Shown one piece after another: positions 1 to 11,635 of a stretch of 64,000 nucleotides of DNA. Source of the stretch: Strongylocentrotus purpuratus (taxonomy: Eukaryota; Echinodermata; Echinoidea; Camarodonta; Strongylocentrotidae); contig NW_022145605.1 of assembly GCF_000002235.5 (NCBI RefSeq), positions 37,643,141-37,707,140 on the forward strand. Direction: 5' to 3'. Made by a program: the position numbers and the translations under genes. Positions within the stretch are counted from its first letter, which is position 1. Each line of letters opens with the position of its first letter. The notes under the pieces were generated by a model. The model worked only from the letters and a program-made list of their open reading frames with translations. It was not told the origin of the DNA and did not search any database.

Positions 1-1250
1 TGACTGTGTGGAATGTACTTTGGCATTGCCACAAGGAGCAAAACACTATTATCATTGGCAAAATTGTATTGGCATTGCAAATAGTAGATTTATGATACCA
101 ACTGAAACTCATTCTCCCTCACTTATGTTGCCAAAGGATGCACAATAATATTATAGAAGATCAAACCCATATTTTCTGTATTATTGGTAATGTACTCAAC
201 AAAACTGTTATTTTGTGTAGGAAAAAGTCTAAGCCTTGATATATGTTGTGATATTATTGTTATCCAGCAAGATGACTTGAAGCAAGTAGTTTTTAGTTTC
301 GAAGTAAAATAACTTGCAAACCAGTTTAACTGGATTGCTTATGTTGTTTTTTAAATACAGATTTAGGTTTTGGACAAAGGGAAAATTGACTTCGTCTGGT
401 ATATTCTGACACAATATAGCAAATCAAGTGAGTTCTATTTCCTTACTTTTATCATTTTTAGCATAGAAAACTGTACTGTGAAATTATTGAATGTGAGTTT
501 CAAACCTGGAGAGAGAATTGGCTCTATAAAACATATTTTTGGCTTATTCGAATATGCCTTAAAATACAAGCAATATTATGCAAAACTATTAGACACAATA
601 ATATTATTGAAAACTGTCATTCATCAAATGAAATAAAAATAGATGTTTCTTACAGGAAAGGCAGTATTTACAATTACATTTTAATGCAATCTTAATGCAG
701 TCATTAGTAGTAATGACAAATTTTGAAGAACAAATAAATCTTTAACAAATCAAGTACCTTGCCATATATCTCATTTTCTTCTTTGGTTTCCCTCAATTCT
801 TTTTCCTCATTTCCGCCTCCCTTCTCCCATTTTCTCTTCCCTCTCCTTTCCCTTCAGCTCTTTCTTTTACATCTTTCTTTCACTTCATGTCCGTCTCTAA
901 AATTGTGCGTGAATGTGTGTGTGTGTGCGTCCAAGCATGTTTTTATGAAAATATATATATTATGTTTATATAAATAAAATATATCATTAACATTTCAGCT
1001 CGTGGTATGTCATGCAGCCTCATATAGTAACCCGAACATGAACCGGAACCAATGAAACGTAGCCATCTTCGACAAACTTGCTTTGGCTTAAAAGAACATT
1101 TTTTCATCATCTAAATCTCAATTTAGTATAAAATGTTCTGTATAAATAAATTATGTTGAGAAATCGGGTATATAGTACATATTTATTATAGGCATATACT
1201 TTGAGACATTTTCCCCGGTATCATATCTATAAAATAGAAAAATAGGCGTA
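1..1250. other. Upstream region, no gene recognised
   Basis: AT-rich sequence ahead of the TRIM-like gene. Short open frames exist (for example 370-636 on the plus strand), but they have low-complexity composition and no recognisable domain. A pyrimidine-rich tract at about 770-900 is followed by a short GT-rich tract near 911-930. A 5' UTR exon or the promoter of the TRIM-like gene may lie here, but I see no decisive TATA box or splice junction. Confidence 0.4.
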
Positions 1251-3113
1251 ATGGCTTCGCTTGATCATCTGGTATCACACACTCTGCAGTGCCCCATTTG
1301 CTTCGAACTTCTGAATGATCCTAAGCAGTTATCTTGCACGCACTCGTTTTGTACGAAATGCCTTAATGATTTGTTGTCATTTTCTTCACAAAGTGAGGCT
1401 GACGTTTTAACATGTCCAGTATGTCAAACCACGACGGCTGCCGTTGGTGGCGGTGTAGCAAATCTAAATACGAACGTTCCTCTCAAGTGTCTCGTTGAAG
1501 ATTATAGAAATAGAAAGGGGCTTTGTGGAATGTGCGACAAAAAAGCCAGAGCCAAGCTTTACTGCTGTGACTGTGGAAAGGATATGTGTAAAGCATGTCT
1601 CAAAATTCATAACAAATGGTCTCCCAATCTCAAGCATGAAGTTGTGAAAGTAGAGGATATCAGAGAGAACAGAGTGTTCTTAAAGAAGAAGGTCTACTGT
1701 CAAGAGCACAAATCAGATGGACAGGAACATGTATGTACCGATGTGTGCACTACTTGCAAGAAGTTCATTTGCATTAGATGTCGGATGTTGTACCATGAAA
1801 AGAAAGGCCACTCTGTTCTAGATGCTGAAGAGTACAATAATTCTATCAGGAGAGAAATCGAGTACCTAGTAGACCAGGGTAAGACGAAAGCTACGACCAT
1901 CAAAAACCACGTGACGCATGTTGAGAGTCAGATGAGTCGTGCCATTGATCACACTGACGTCATACAAGCTCAAATCAACAAGGCTTATGACGAACTGAGC
2001 AGAAGATTAAAAGAGAGGAAAGCAGCGCTAGATTGGCAGTTGTACGTTCAGAAAAAGGAACTTCGCCGGAAATTAGAGGAAATGAAAGATGCCAGTGAAA
2101 GGGTAGTTGTCAATATCGAGAGCGCCAGTGAGCTGGCAGGCTACAGTTTGAAGGCTCCACTTGGAAGGCACATCATTGCTATTCGTGATTCGCTGTCTGG
2201 TGAATTAAAGAATGTACTTGACAAGGATGATCCCAAAGAGAAACTTGCTAGTGACATAGCAAAGAGTGCAGAGGAAATAACATTCATACCCCATAGTCAG
2301 AGTGATGAGCTGGAGATCGGTGAAATCCGGATCGTAAAATGTCACCTGAAATGTGACGTAGATCTTACAAAGGAAAGCAGTATGAACGCCATGGCTGCTA
2401 CACCAGACGGGATGATGGCAGTGGGATACAGTACAGGAGGAATCGATATCTTCTCTGCTGATGGTCAGCTGCAGAAGACAGTCCTCAAGGATGTTAATGC
2501 TCTAGGGGCGGGATTCCTGTCTGATGGTCGATTTGTTGTACTGACCACAAGTAACAGCATCATACTGTACACATCAGAATGGAAGATGCTGGATGTACGG
2601 TTTGAGACTCTGGGTCTTGATGAAGGCGGCATCGCTGACCTCACCATTGACGGTCATGATCAAATCTATGTCAGCTACAGGACAGCTAAAAAGATCCAGG
2701 AGTTTGCACCAGCTGGTGGGAAGGCCATCAGAGAGATACCTTGCGATGGGTATGAGCCTGAGCAGATCAGTAGCTTTGAAAATGATGGATTCGTAACGAA
2801 ATCAAGCAAAGGTTCAACGTGTTCGATACGTGTCATCGATGCTCAAGGCGCTAAAAAGCACATAGTATCGAACGAGAGCAGTGATTACCTCCTCCATGCA
2901 ACTGTTTCTCATGAGCAATCTGTCCTCATCTGTTCAGTCAAGATTGATGAGGGATTGGTTATTATCGAAGAGTACAGTAACGAGTTGACTCTCATCAAGA
3001 TCCTCGTCTATCACAAGATTGAGAAACATGAGAGATTCTGGTACTACTTTCAGCAGTTCCGATCAGGAGAGATTGCTTTCTGTACGCCAGACAGACTTTA
3101 TATCTTCGAATAG
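1251..3113 (+). CDS. TRIM-like RING/B-box protein, single exon
   Basis: An uninterrupted 620-codon frame. Residues 14-58 form a C3HC4 RING finger (CPIC ... CTHSFCTKC ... CPVC), the E2-binding module of an E3 ubiquitin ligase. Residues about 92-130 are a B-box 1 (CGMC ... CCDC ... CKACLKIH) and about 149-190 a B-box 2 (CQEH ... CTTCKKFICIRC ... H). Charged, heptad-like sequence at about 195-290 suggests the coiled coil through which TRIM proteins dimerise. The C-terminal 250 residues show spaced blades (ATPDGMMAVGYSTGGIDIF, LTIDGHDQIYVSY) like an NHL or beta-propeller fold, as in TRIM2/3/56-type proteins. The start is the first ATG of the frame, just before the RING. It is intronless, so it may be a retrocopy or a member of an expanded intronless TRIM family; the frame itself is intact. 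Substrate unknown; a role in innate immunity or RNA regulation is only inference. Confidence 0.88.
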   Translation: MASLDHLVSHTLQCPICFELLNDPKQLSCTHSFCTKCLNDLLSFSSQSEADVLTCPVCQTTTAAVGGGVANLNTNVPLKCLVEDYRNRKGLCGMCDKKARAKLYCCDCGKDMCKACLKIHNKWSPNLKHEVVKVEDIRENRVFLKKKVYCQEHKSDGQEHVCTDVCTTCKKFICIRCRMLYHEKKGHSVLDAEEYNNSIRREIEYLVDQGKTKATTIKNHVTHVESQMSRAIDHTDVIQAQINKAYDELSRRLKERKAALDWQLYVQKKELRRKLEEMKDASERVVVNIESASELAGYSLKAPLGRHIIAIRDSLSGELKNVLDKDDPKEKLASDIAKSAEEITFIPHSQSDELEIGEIRIVKCHLKCDVDLTKESSMNAMAATPDGMMAVGYSTGGIDIFSADGQLQKTVLKDVNALGAGFLSDGRFVVLTTSNSIILYTSEWKMLDVRFETLGLDEGGIADLTIDGHDQIYVSYRTAKKIQEFAPAGGKAIREIPCDGYEPEQISSFENDGFVTKSSKGSTCSIRVIDAQGAKKHIVSNESSDYLLHATVSHEQSVLICSVKIDEGLVIIEEYSNELTLIKILVYHKIEKHERFWYYFQQFRSGEIAFCTPDRLYIFE

Positions 3114-3278
3114 TACGTTAATAAAATCAATGCCGGTTGTGTTCATGTTCATGTGATTCATGAGCTTTTCATTCCGTAAGGCAGCTTCACTAAGTTGATC
3201 CTCTTTTATTCAGACCGTAATACTTGGATAAAGACATTTTTCTGTTGATTCCTGTTCGTACCTTTGGAAAGGGCCTCA

Positions 3279-3284
3279 ATAAAG
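3279..3284 (+). terminator. Candidate polyadenylation signal of the TRIM-like gene
   Basis: AATAAA about 165 bases after the stop codon. Another AATAAA lies only 6 bases past the stop (3120) and is probably too close to be the main signal. Confidence 0.4.
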
Positions 3285-5080
3285 CTACTTACATCCACTG
3301 GAGATCACGACTGTGACCTTACTTAGGATCCATATCTGAAGCTCCTGGACAGATCTCATCGTCATTTTTGGACTCATATGACATGACTTAGTAAGTCATG
3401 TTCTGCCTACATGTATGTGAATTTATTAAAGGACTTTGTCGTTAGCGCATCATCGTCGGTCGCCGTCCGATTAACTTGCAATGTGAGGATCACACTGGAG
3501 ACGGGCATATAAATAATATGTTTACTGCTCGTTCCTAAATGGTAAAATTGTGTTGTTTCGAGCCGTTCTTGAGGGTTCTGTTCTGTCAGCCAGCCTGCTT
3601 CAGAGTCGACAAAGGCTTCATAGGTTAGCAAGTTCATCGGGTGCATCCTCCCATAACCTACTGTTCCGACATAGAGCTATAGCTTTCAAATAGCACAGCC
3701 TTATATTTCAGCTGTGGTCGGTCATGCCCCTCTTCTCGAAGTAATTTCACTCTAGAGGATGTTTTTTGGTATGACCGTCCTCTGTTCCATACGTAGCTGA
3801 GCCAAACTGCTAATGTCAAATACACCCATCACACCAACGATACCGAGACACCGACACCAGACCAACAATAGACCGAACAAAACATTATACTACCCCTCAG
3901 GTAGCAAGAATCGGTCGGCGTGGCGTAGATTTGGACACGCTTTAGCGGTATGACAGAAGTAAAAAAGAACAAATTGCAGCACCGGTAAAGGGCCTCCCCC
4001 CTTTGGAATACTGTCCCACCGTAAGATCTGAAGATTACGTCAATTGCAACACAGTTGTTAATCTCCTACTTTGTTTCTAGCGTATGCTATTTTACTTAGT
4101 GGATGAAGAAGAATGATTACACATCCGTCCTGATCTTGGTTGATGGTATGATAGGTGCACGAACCTTTCCCAATGCTTTCGTTGACTTATCCACCTAAGT
4201 CATTACTGTTATACTCTGCAATATCTTTTGGCAGAAGTAATATTTTGAGCTCATACTTTGAATACAGTGTACTTACATTGAACCCCTAACATCAAGAGCA
4301 AAATATGACACTATACAGTTATATAGCACTTTAAGATTTTTGTACCGTGAGCGGGAAAGATTGTTTCAAATGTAATTATGTCGATTTATATTGATAATGC
4401 TTTACTAGATATTATTAAAATTGATATACAGTACTGTGTAACTTAATTTATCAGGGAAGTACTTGTGATTATTTCAATGTGTACACTATAGTGGTGAGAA
4501 AAAAAAATGTATCGTAAGAATTAATGGAAGAACGTATATATAATTAGGGAGTTGAGATCCTCCTGATATAATGTAGGATTGTAAATACATCGGTTCCATC
4601 CTATGTTGAGTACGCTGACATGATACTTAGTAAATGTTCCTGAAAACCTAGATAATATGATGTCTGTCACAAACGAGACGTCAGTTGGCTAATGTAGAAA
4701 TATACCAGCATCTAGCGCAGCTTTCGACACGCTAGGTATATGAGTGATGACGTTTAAAAAGGGAGTGTAACATAAACAGTGCAAAAATTGCTATATATGA
4801 CTTGCTGGCGTATGGTGTTATTCTATCTTCACAGGCTTGGATAGCGCGGGTATTAAAGACACTATTAGATTAAGATACAACTTTGTATCAATGGAAAGCT
4901 GAATGAACGTAGAATACAAATATAAAGGAATGAATATATTTTCGATTTCCTTATTGCACAAAAGCAGCTTAAAACCTCAAACTTGCCGCAGTTACGATGA
5001 GGACATATCACGTGGACCCAATTGGTCCGTCGGCTCCTTTGTAGCTAAATTGATGAGCCGTGCTTAATTAAAGCAAAACC
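3285..5080. other. Intergenic, no gene seen
   Basis: AT-rich sequence without a recognisable coding frame. A 79-codon minus-strand frame at 3407-3646 resembles no family I know. No clear transposon ends were found here. Confidence 0.4.
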
Positions 5081-5264
5081 ATTGGCCCGAATTCACTTTG
5101 TAGACAAACCTAGGTTTATATGCGTCATATAACGCGTTTTGACGCGTTTCAGACCAATTAAGCTAGGTTTGTCTGCACCTTGGTCTGAAACGCATCGAAA
5201 CGCGTCAAATATCGCACATAAATCTAGGTTTGTCGACAAACCTCCTTTGTGAATTAAGGCCAAT
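5081..5264. mobile_element. Small palindromic MITE-like element
   Basis: The ends are inverted: ATTGGCCCGAATTCAC at the left matches GTGAATTAAGGCCAAT at the right with small gaps. The interior holds inverted copies of AAACCTAGGTTTAT and GACGCGTTT blocks, so the whole 184 bp can fold back on itself. There is no coding capacity. It resembles the elements at 41950, 46641 and 52603, which also carry a GAATTCAC or GTTTCACAAA-like arm. No target duplication was identified. Confidence 0.55.
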
Positions 5265-5816
5265 GTGAATATGTGTACGCCACACAAAATGATGTCCTCA
5301 AGTCGATAGCCAGTTTTTAGGTCGACAACTTCCGGTTTTCAAAGCTGTAAATCTCGAGTTTTCAGAAAGCTGTTACTCCTCTGACAGACGCTGAAATAGG
5401 ATATAATTGATATTATAGTGACCTATGGCTTGTAAGCTTTTCGTTGATGTATAATTCCCCTATTCATTTTCTCTTCCGACATGGTCTTTAGCCCATTGGA
5501 AAATACACCTCGCATGAAAGCGGCGTAACATTATGTTTTTGACGTACATAGCGACTCTAAAGGTGATATCGTAGATTCGAATTTAGTTGAAAAATTCCCT
5601 CTAACTGTATAAAGGATAACAGGTATAGTGACAGTATAATTAATATTCGTTGTTATGATAATAGTGCGGAGAAACATTGTAATTAAACTGATGCAGACGA
5701 CGATGCAAAATGATAAATATATCTTGTGATTGATTATAACAATAAAATAATGACACTTGGAAATGATTTTGCAGATGGTTTTAATCATTACTGAAAATAG
5801 TGATTAGAATAAGAGG

Positions 5817-6315
5817 ACGATGATGATAACGATGATGGTGGTAATGCTAGAGATCGCGGTGATGATGGTTGTGTTGAATATGGTGATGTCTATAATAATG
5901 GTACTGATAGTGATAGTGATAACGATAATAATGGAGATGACAATGGTGGTCTTCAATATTGACAATAATGATGATGAAAATAATATGATGATGCCCATGC
6001 TGGTGGTGATGTTAGTCATGATGATGATGATGATGACGACTATGATAATCATAATTATGATGATAATGACGACGACAATGATAAATTTTACAATTATGGA
6101 GATAATGATGATGATGATAATGATGATTATGATGATGGTGATGACAATGATGATGACAGTGACGATGGTCGTGATGATGATGATGATGATGATGAAGGTC
6201 GGATGATGATGATGATGATGATGGTGGTGATAATAATGATGGCGATGATGGCGATGATAATAGTTTGGAAGGTGGTGATAATGATGATGATGACGAGGAT
6301 GGTGATAATTTTGTT
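5817..6315. repeat. GAT/ATG trinucleotide array
   Basis: About 500 bp of imperfect GAT, AAT and GGT triplets. Because the period is three, it opens long frames on both strands that encode only Met/Ile/Val-rich or His/Ser-rich strings. These frames are artefacts of the repeat, not genes. Confidence 0.9.
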
Positions 6316-8300
6316 TTCATAGGTTTTTATTCGTTTCTCTCAAAGAAAAATTGTACATTTATAACATTGGATACAAAATAACAAAATAATTTAACATAGG
6401 TCTTATAAATTTACCAATGATCTTTTACATTTACATACAAAAGTTACACCTCTTCATTTTCCTTTGGAGACAAAAAAATTATATATATAAAAAAAGAGAA
6501 AAAGCTACAAAACACCTACTACCCCCCCCCCCCCACCCCACACAACATTTAAACACATAACATGTACAACAGTATACAAAACACACACTAACATAGAACG
6601 AGCAACAACAAAAAAAAAAAAAAAAAAAAAAGAGAGAAGAGAGGAGGGTCAGGAAGTTGTATATTGAGGAAAAAAAAAACTGAACACATTTATTCTAAAT
6701 CTAATGATGATAACGATGGCGATGAAACATGTCATCGTTATCGTCATCGTTATCAATAATGTCAATTGAAACAGTGGACATCGATTTGCACAATAGTTAG
6801 AGAAATAAATTGGTCTAATACGATGGTTATGACCATGGTAACAAACCAAACAAAACGTCACCAGAACACTTATTTGTCCTCATTACGTCAAACCGCAATG
6901 TGTAAAAATACATAAATATTACTAATGACTTAAACCTGCAATAATCATGATTTTTAACAACTTAAAAAATACGATATGATCATTTACGGCAACCCTTCTA
7001 TCAATCTGTGTCATTGGTTTCTCCTTCTCTCTCTCTCTCTCCCTCTCTTTTCTACTCCCCTCTCTTTCGTTTTGTGTCTCCTTTTCTCTATTTACCTTAT
7101 TCATCCCCTTTTTGTTTTTCTTTTCCTTCCGATCTCCCTTCTCTCTTTATTTCTTTCTTTGCACCTTTGTATTTGTTTATTTTGTTTCGATAAAGTGTAA
7201 AAATAGAGAAACAAAGACATAATGAGAAGAAAAAAACAACAGCAACAAAGTACCCTGTCTTCAACTGTCTTCTAGCTGAGTCCAAGCAGAGATTTGATTG
7301 GGTACGTACATGCATCACCAAGAAAACAAATATCCTTCAGAGACTAAATATAGTTTCGTAAGATCCCCCTATAAGATACGATTTTCGAAGAAAAGGCTAT
7401 TACACACAATACAGATTCAGTTTCTGACTAATGATAAGAACAGCTTTCTAAGTCAGAATCAAAACTGAATCGGCTTCAACTTTTAGACAATCGCAACAAA
7501 TGGTCTGAAGTAACTTTACGATTCCAAGTGAGACGATTGAGCATTTCCTTCTCCAAAGAAGTTTGAAATCCCTTGAGAATTTGATTAAGCATATGGCTAT
7601 TAGATCCTCGATCATTAAGATTTTATGTAGGTTTGAATGTTCAAATTAAACGCTATTACAAATTCTTCTCATATTGGATCAAAATCAGATCTTTAGTGTG
7701 CGACGGGCCTCTTGTGGCGTTTCATCGAAATACACGTAGGGCCTAACATTTTTTTTTACAGTGTTACTGTTATGCAGCAAAAATTGAAATTCAAAGTGTT
7801 CTTATCACCTTCCTCTTCCTCATCATTATGATTACATTGTGGAATCATAGTAGATCTATGACTCGCATTGATATCATTATCATTTTAAAAAATCGCTCGT
7901 ACAATTTTCATTTTGGCTCTAACCAAGGACTATTATTTGCAATTGTTGGATTGAACTTTAATAATGGTATTATGTAAACTACATTGTTTTGAGAAGTGTT
8001 TACATCTCTATTTGGAAGAAATATCCAAAAAAAATGTCGAGTAGGGCACAGTATAGTAAATGCCGCTCTATTGGGCTAGCGCAAGACAACATTATACACC
8101 ATGTTGTAAACAACAGAAACCAAGTTGGCCGAATCCATGCTCACATGAATGCTCAAAGAGATACGATCATAATACCCAGTGAATGCTAATGAAATAGCGT
8201 CATCTATCGGTAAAGTTTTACACTGCCTAAACGACAATCCGCGACCCTGGTAAATAATAGTTTTTTATTAGAGCCAGTAGAAAAATCATACAAGTGACTT
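6316..8300. other. Intergenic low-complexity region
   Basis: Contains a C run (about 6522-6534), an A run (about 6609-6630), a CT-rich tract (about 7020-7150) and ordinary AT-rich DNA. The stretch at 8090-8140 (ACCAAGTTGGCCGAATCCATG) weakly resembles the right arm of the MITE at 38096-38272. No gene seen. Confidence 0.4.
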
Positions 8301-8305
8301 TTTGA

Positions 8306-8450
8306 TAATAATATTATTAATGACAATAATAATAATGGTAATTATATCAACAACAACAACAACAATGATAATAATGCTAATAATAATATTATCATCAATC
8401 TTATCAATAATAATAACAATAATGATGATAATAATAGCTATACTAGATAA
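8306..8450. repeat. AAT/ACA-rich microsatellite
   Basis: Imperfect ATA, AAT and CAA triplets directly left of the hAT-like element that starts at 8505. Confidence 0.8.
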
Positions 8451-8504
8451 AGGTCTACTACTAGTAGGCCTAGTAGTACTCCTACTAACAACAACATCAA
8501 GAAC

Positions 8505-10111
8505 CAGAGGCGGCCCTCCCGGGGGGGGGGGGCAGGGGGGGCACAGTGCCCCCCACTTTTTCAGATACCCCCAAAATGCCCCTTTTACTTTGACAAGTGC
8601 CCCTATTACTTAGTAAAAGTGCCCCTTTCCCCTTTTCACCTCTGACGAGTGCCCTTTTTATTTTTGACACGTGCCCCTTTTCCTTCGACATGTTCCCATT
8701 TTCCTTTGCAATAAATGTTCATTTTCCATTCTCATGAATCTTGAAATTATCTTGAATAAGTGCCCTTTTTAATCTGTAGTAAGTGCCTCTTTTCAGGTAC
8801 GAGAAGTGCCCCTTTTCACTTGTAATAAGTGCCCCCTTCACCTCTGATGATTGCCCTATTCAAAACTGAGAGGTGCTCTTTTTGCTTTGACAACTTCCCC
8901 TTTTTTCCTTTGTAAGAAGTGCCCCTTCTCCTTTTAATAACTACCCCTTTTTTAAACTCGGATGAGCGCACCTTTCATTTTAACATGTGCCCCTCTTATT
9001 TTCTAATAAGTGCCCCTTTTCCTTATGATAAGTGCCCCCATTAAAAAGAGAGAGCTCCTTCCCATTCTCATAACTTCCCCTTTCCCTTTCTAATAAGGGC
9101 CCCTTTTCCTTATGATAAGTGCCCCCATTAAAAAGAGAGAGCTCCTTCCCCTTCTCATAACTCCCCCTTCCCCTTCTCATAACTGCCCCTTTTAAACATC
9201 TGAACGGTGCCCCCTTTTCATTCAACAAATGCACATTTTCCTTTATTATAAGTGCCCCTTTTACATTTTCATAAGTGCCCCTTTTCATATCTGGTCAGTG
9301 CCCCTTTGCAACTCTGATAATTTCCCTTTTTTAATAATGATACGTGCCCCTTTTCCTTTCTAATAAGGGACCTATCCCCTTTTCACCTCTTATAAATGAC
9401 CCTATTAAAATCTGATGGGTGCCCCTTTTCCGTCAACAAATGCCTATTTCCCATTTTCGTAAACGCCTCCTTTTCATCACTGGTGAGTGCCTCTTTTCAA
9501 GTGAAAAAAATGCCTCATTTTCACCTCTTATAATTATCCTTTGTACTTATACACGTGCTCCTTTTCTTTTCTAATAAGTGTCTTATCCCTTTCGATAATT
9601 GTCCCCTTTTCATGTAATCATTAAACGTGCCCCTTATTTAAAGCGACTAAGAGCAGTTTCCCCCAAAGTTCGCTCGCTGCGCTCGCTCGCATTTAAAGAT
9701 TATATAATTATGTTACTTATCAAAGGTCTTTTCAGTCTTCCGTTATGAGAATGTGCTTATAACCCCATCACGATTGGCTTTTTTCCTCTTTATAAGATGT
9801 AATTTTTCGCACTGCGACCTCACAGATCTTTAAAAATTTTCTCGCTCACTTCACTCACTCGTAAATGCATATTCAGACATCACACCCAACTGTAAAGTTT
9901 GATGCTTAAGCGATATCTTGTATGATGTATGAAGAGAAACAAATATTGAAATCATCCCTGATAATGTAATCACAATGTAGGGGTATATACCAATGTCTAA
10001 AAATTGTATATTTTCGCTTTGAGATTTCCCACTGTAGGTGCCCTTTTTTCCAGAAAGTGCCCTTTTTTGTTGGTGCCCCCCCCCACTTTGAAAGTCGCTC
10101 GGCCGCCCCTG
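8505..10111. mobile_element. hAT-like non-autonomous element filled with a minisatellite
   Basis: The 11-bp ends CAGAGGCGGCC and GGCCGCCCCTG are inverted with one mismatch. They are flanked by an exact 8-bp duplication, TCAAGAAC (8497-8504 and 10112-10119), the hAT signature. The interior is a degenerate minisatellite of roughly 22-30 bp built on AAGTGCCCCTTTTC and TCTGATAAG, running from about 8560 to 9640, with a further copy near 10040. No transposase is encoded, so it would depend on an enzyme elsewhere. Open frames on either strand reflect the repeat only. Confidence 0.8.
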
Positions 10112-10239
10112 TCAAGAACTGTACAATGATAATAATAATATTGGATATCCACCACGTAATGTACTCAAGTTACTGCTATCAAAATTTTAGGAATATACCG
10201 CGTCATAAATACAAGTTCAGCGACATAATAAATAATGGG

Positions 10240-10617
10240 TTTTAACAAGGCAAGTTTAGAGTGCAAGTTTAGAGTGCATGGTTCAGATCCGACTTGTCTA
10301 ATCTACACCAAGTGGTGGCCATTCATGATAATCGTTCCAAACTAATGCCTATAACATGCGTTGTTCCTCAGGGAAGCATTTTAGGCCCAATTTTATTCAC
10401 AAGTTATATCAATGATATGTGTATGATATGTATTAGAAATTCGGTTTATTACATTGCCATAAACCGTTGGAATTCCCTTCCTCATGATTCATGATAATAT
10501 AATAATGATATACAAAACACTTTTCTTTCCTTTGCCGGTTCATACTTTTAAATTGTGTATATACTTATGTTTTTGTAAGTTATAGAAATTCAACATATTC
10601 ATATTTTCCTCTCCTTC

Positions 10618-10648
<31 letters not shown>

Positions 10649-10922
10649 CTCCTCTTCCTCCTCTTTTTCTTCTTCTCCTTCTTCTTTTTCTCCCTTTTAT
10701 TCTTAGTTTCTTTATCTTCTTCTTCTTCTTGTACTTATTATCATTTATATCGTTATCAGTTTATTGTTGTATTATTATCATCATTATATTTAAGAAGATT
10801 TTTCTAGTTATCTGTCTGTAAATAATACGATTTTAACTTACTTATTTTGTGCATACGGTAGGCTATGTCGGGGACCCCACTGGAAATAATTAGACCTCGA
10901 GTTTTCGAGGGTTATCTTCTCA
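10240..10922 (+). mobile_element. LINE relic, left part with reverse transcriptase fragment
   Basis: The short frame 10294-10494 encodes VVPQGSILGPILFTSYINDM, the conserved block of non-LTR (CR1/Jockey-type) reverse transcriptases. It is followed shortly by NRWNSLP, which normally lies much nearer the end of such proteins, so most of the sequence between has been lost. A CTC/TTC-rich tract (10612-10740) follows. The relic is interrupted by the hAT-like element at 10931 and resumes at 19001, where the LINE-like tail is found. Confidence 0.6.
10612..10740 (+). repeat. CTC/TTC microsatellite
   Basis: Runs of CTC, then TTC and CTT triplets, within the 3' part of the LINE relic. Confidence 0.85.
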
Positions 10923-11039
10923 GTTCAAGCCAGGCGCGTAGCCAGGGGGGGGGGGCGGTGGGGGCGGTCGCCCCCCAAAACGCCGGCCAAAAAAAAAAAG
11001 AGAGAGAAAGAGAAGAAAAAAAAAGAAAGAGGACGTAGG

Positions 11040-11635
11040 AAGGAAAAGGGAAAAGGAGTCGAGAACGGTACAATGAATCGTCAAAGCTTCCGCGCTTCGC
11101 GCGGGAAGGGGGAAACTGAGTTCAAATTAAGAAATATGAGTCGGGAAATTAAGGTACAACGAATCGTCTTCTTTCTCTAATAATTTAATGAAACGTCAAA
11201 GCTTCGCGCGAGAGGGGGGGGGGCAGAATTCAGACAAGGATTAAGAGTCGAGAAAGGTACAACGAATCGTCTTCTTTCTCTAATAATTTAATGAAACGTC
11301 AAAGCTTCGCGTGAGAGAGGGGAGGGACTGAATACAGATAAGGATTAAGAGTCGAGAGAGGTACAACGAATCGTCTTCTTTCTCTAATAATTTAATGAAA
11401 CGTCAAAGCTTCGCGCGAGAGGGGGGGGGGGAACAGAATTCAGACAAGGATTAAGAGTCGAGAAAGGTACAACGAATCGTCTTCTTTCTCTAATAATTTA
11501 ATGAAACGTCAAAGCTTCGCGTGAGAGAGGGGAGGGACTGAATACAGATAAGGATTAAGAGTCGAGAGAGGTACAACGAATCGTCTTCTTTCTCTAATGA
11601 TTTAATGAAACGCGCGAGAGAGGGGAGGGACTGAA
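11040..11635. repeat. Minisatellite inside the hAT-like element
   Basis: About five copies of a 105-120 bp unit containing GAGTCGAGAAAGGTACAACG, AATCGTCTTCTTTCTCTAAT and AACGTCAAAGCTTCGCG. The array continues on the far side of the retrotransposon (18782-18860), which shows that the retrotransposon landed within it. Confidence 0.85.
11631..11635. repeat. Target-site duplication, left copy
   Basis: CTGAA, repeated directly after the right LTR at 18782-18786. Five bases is the usual size for Ty3/gypsy integrases. Confidence 0.8.

Noticed and set aside
3407-3646. 79-codon minus-strand frame downstream of the TRIM-like gene
   Set aside because: No recognisable domain or splice context. It overlaps the probable 3' UTR region of the TRIM-like gene.
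5820-6320. Overlapping frames of 82-128 codons on both strands
   Set aside because: They arise from the GAT triplet array, which stays open in several frames. The products are Met/Ile/Val or His/Ser strings without a domain.
8980-9288. 102-codon minus-strand frame rich in KGT and RG repeats
   Set aside because: Direct translation of the GTGCCCCTTTT minisatellite inside a hAT-like element.
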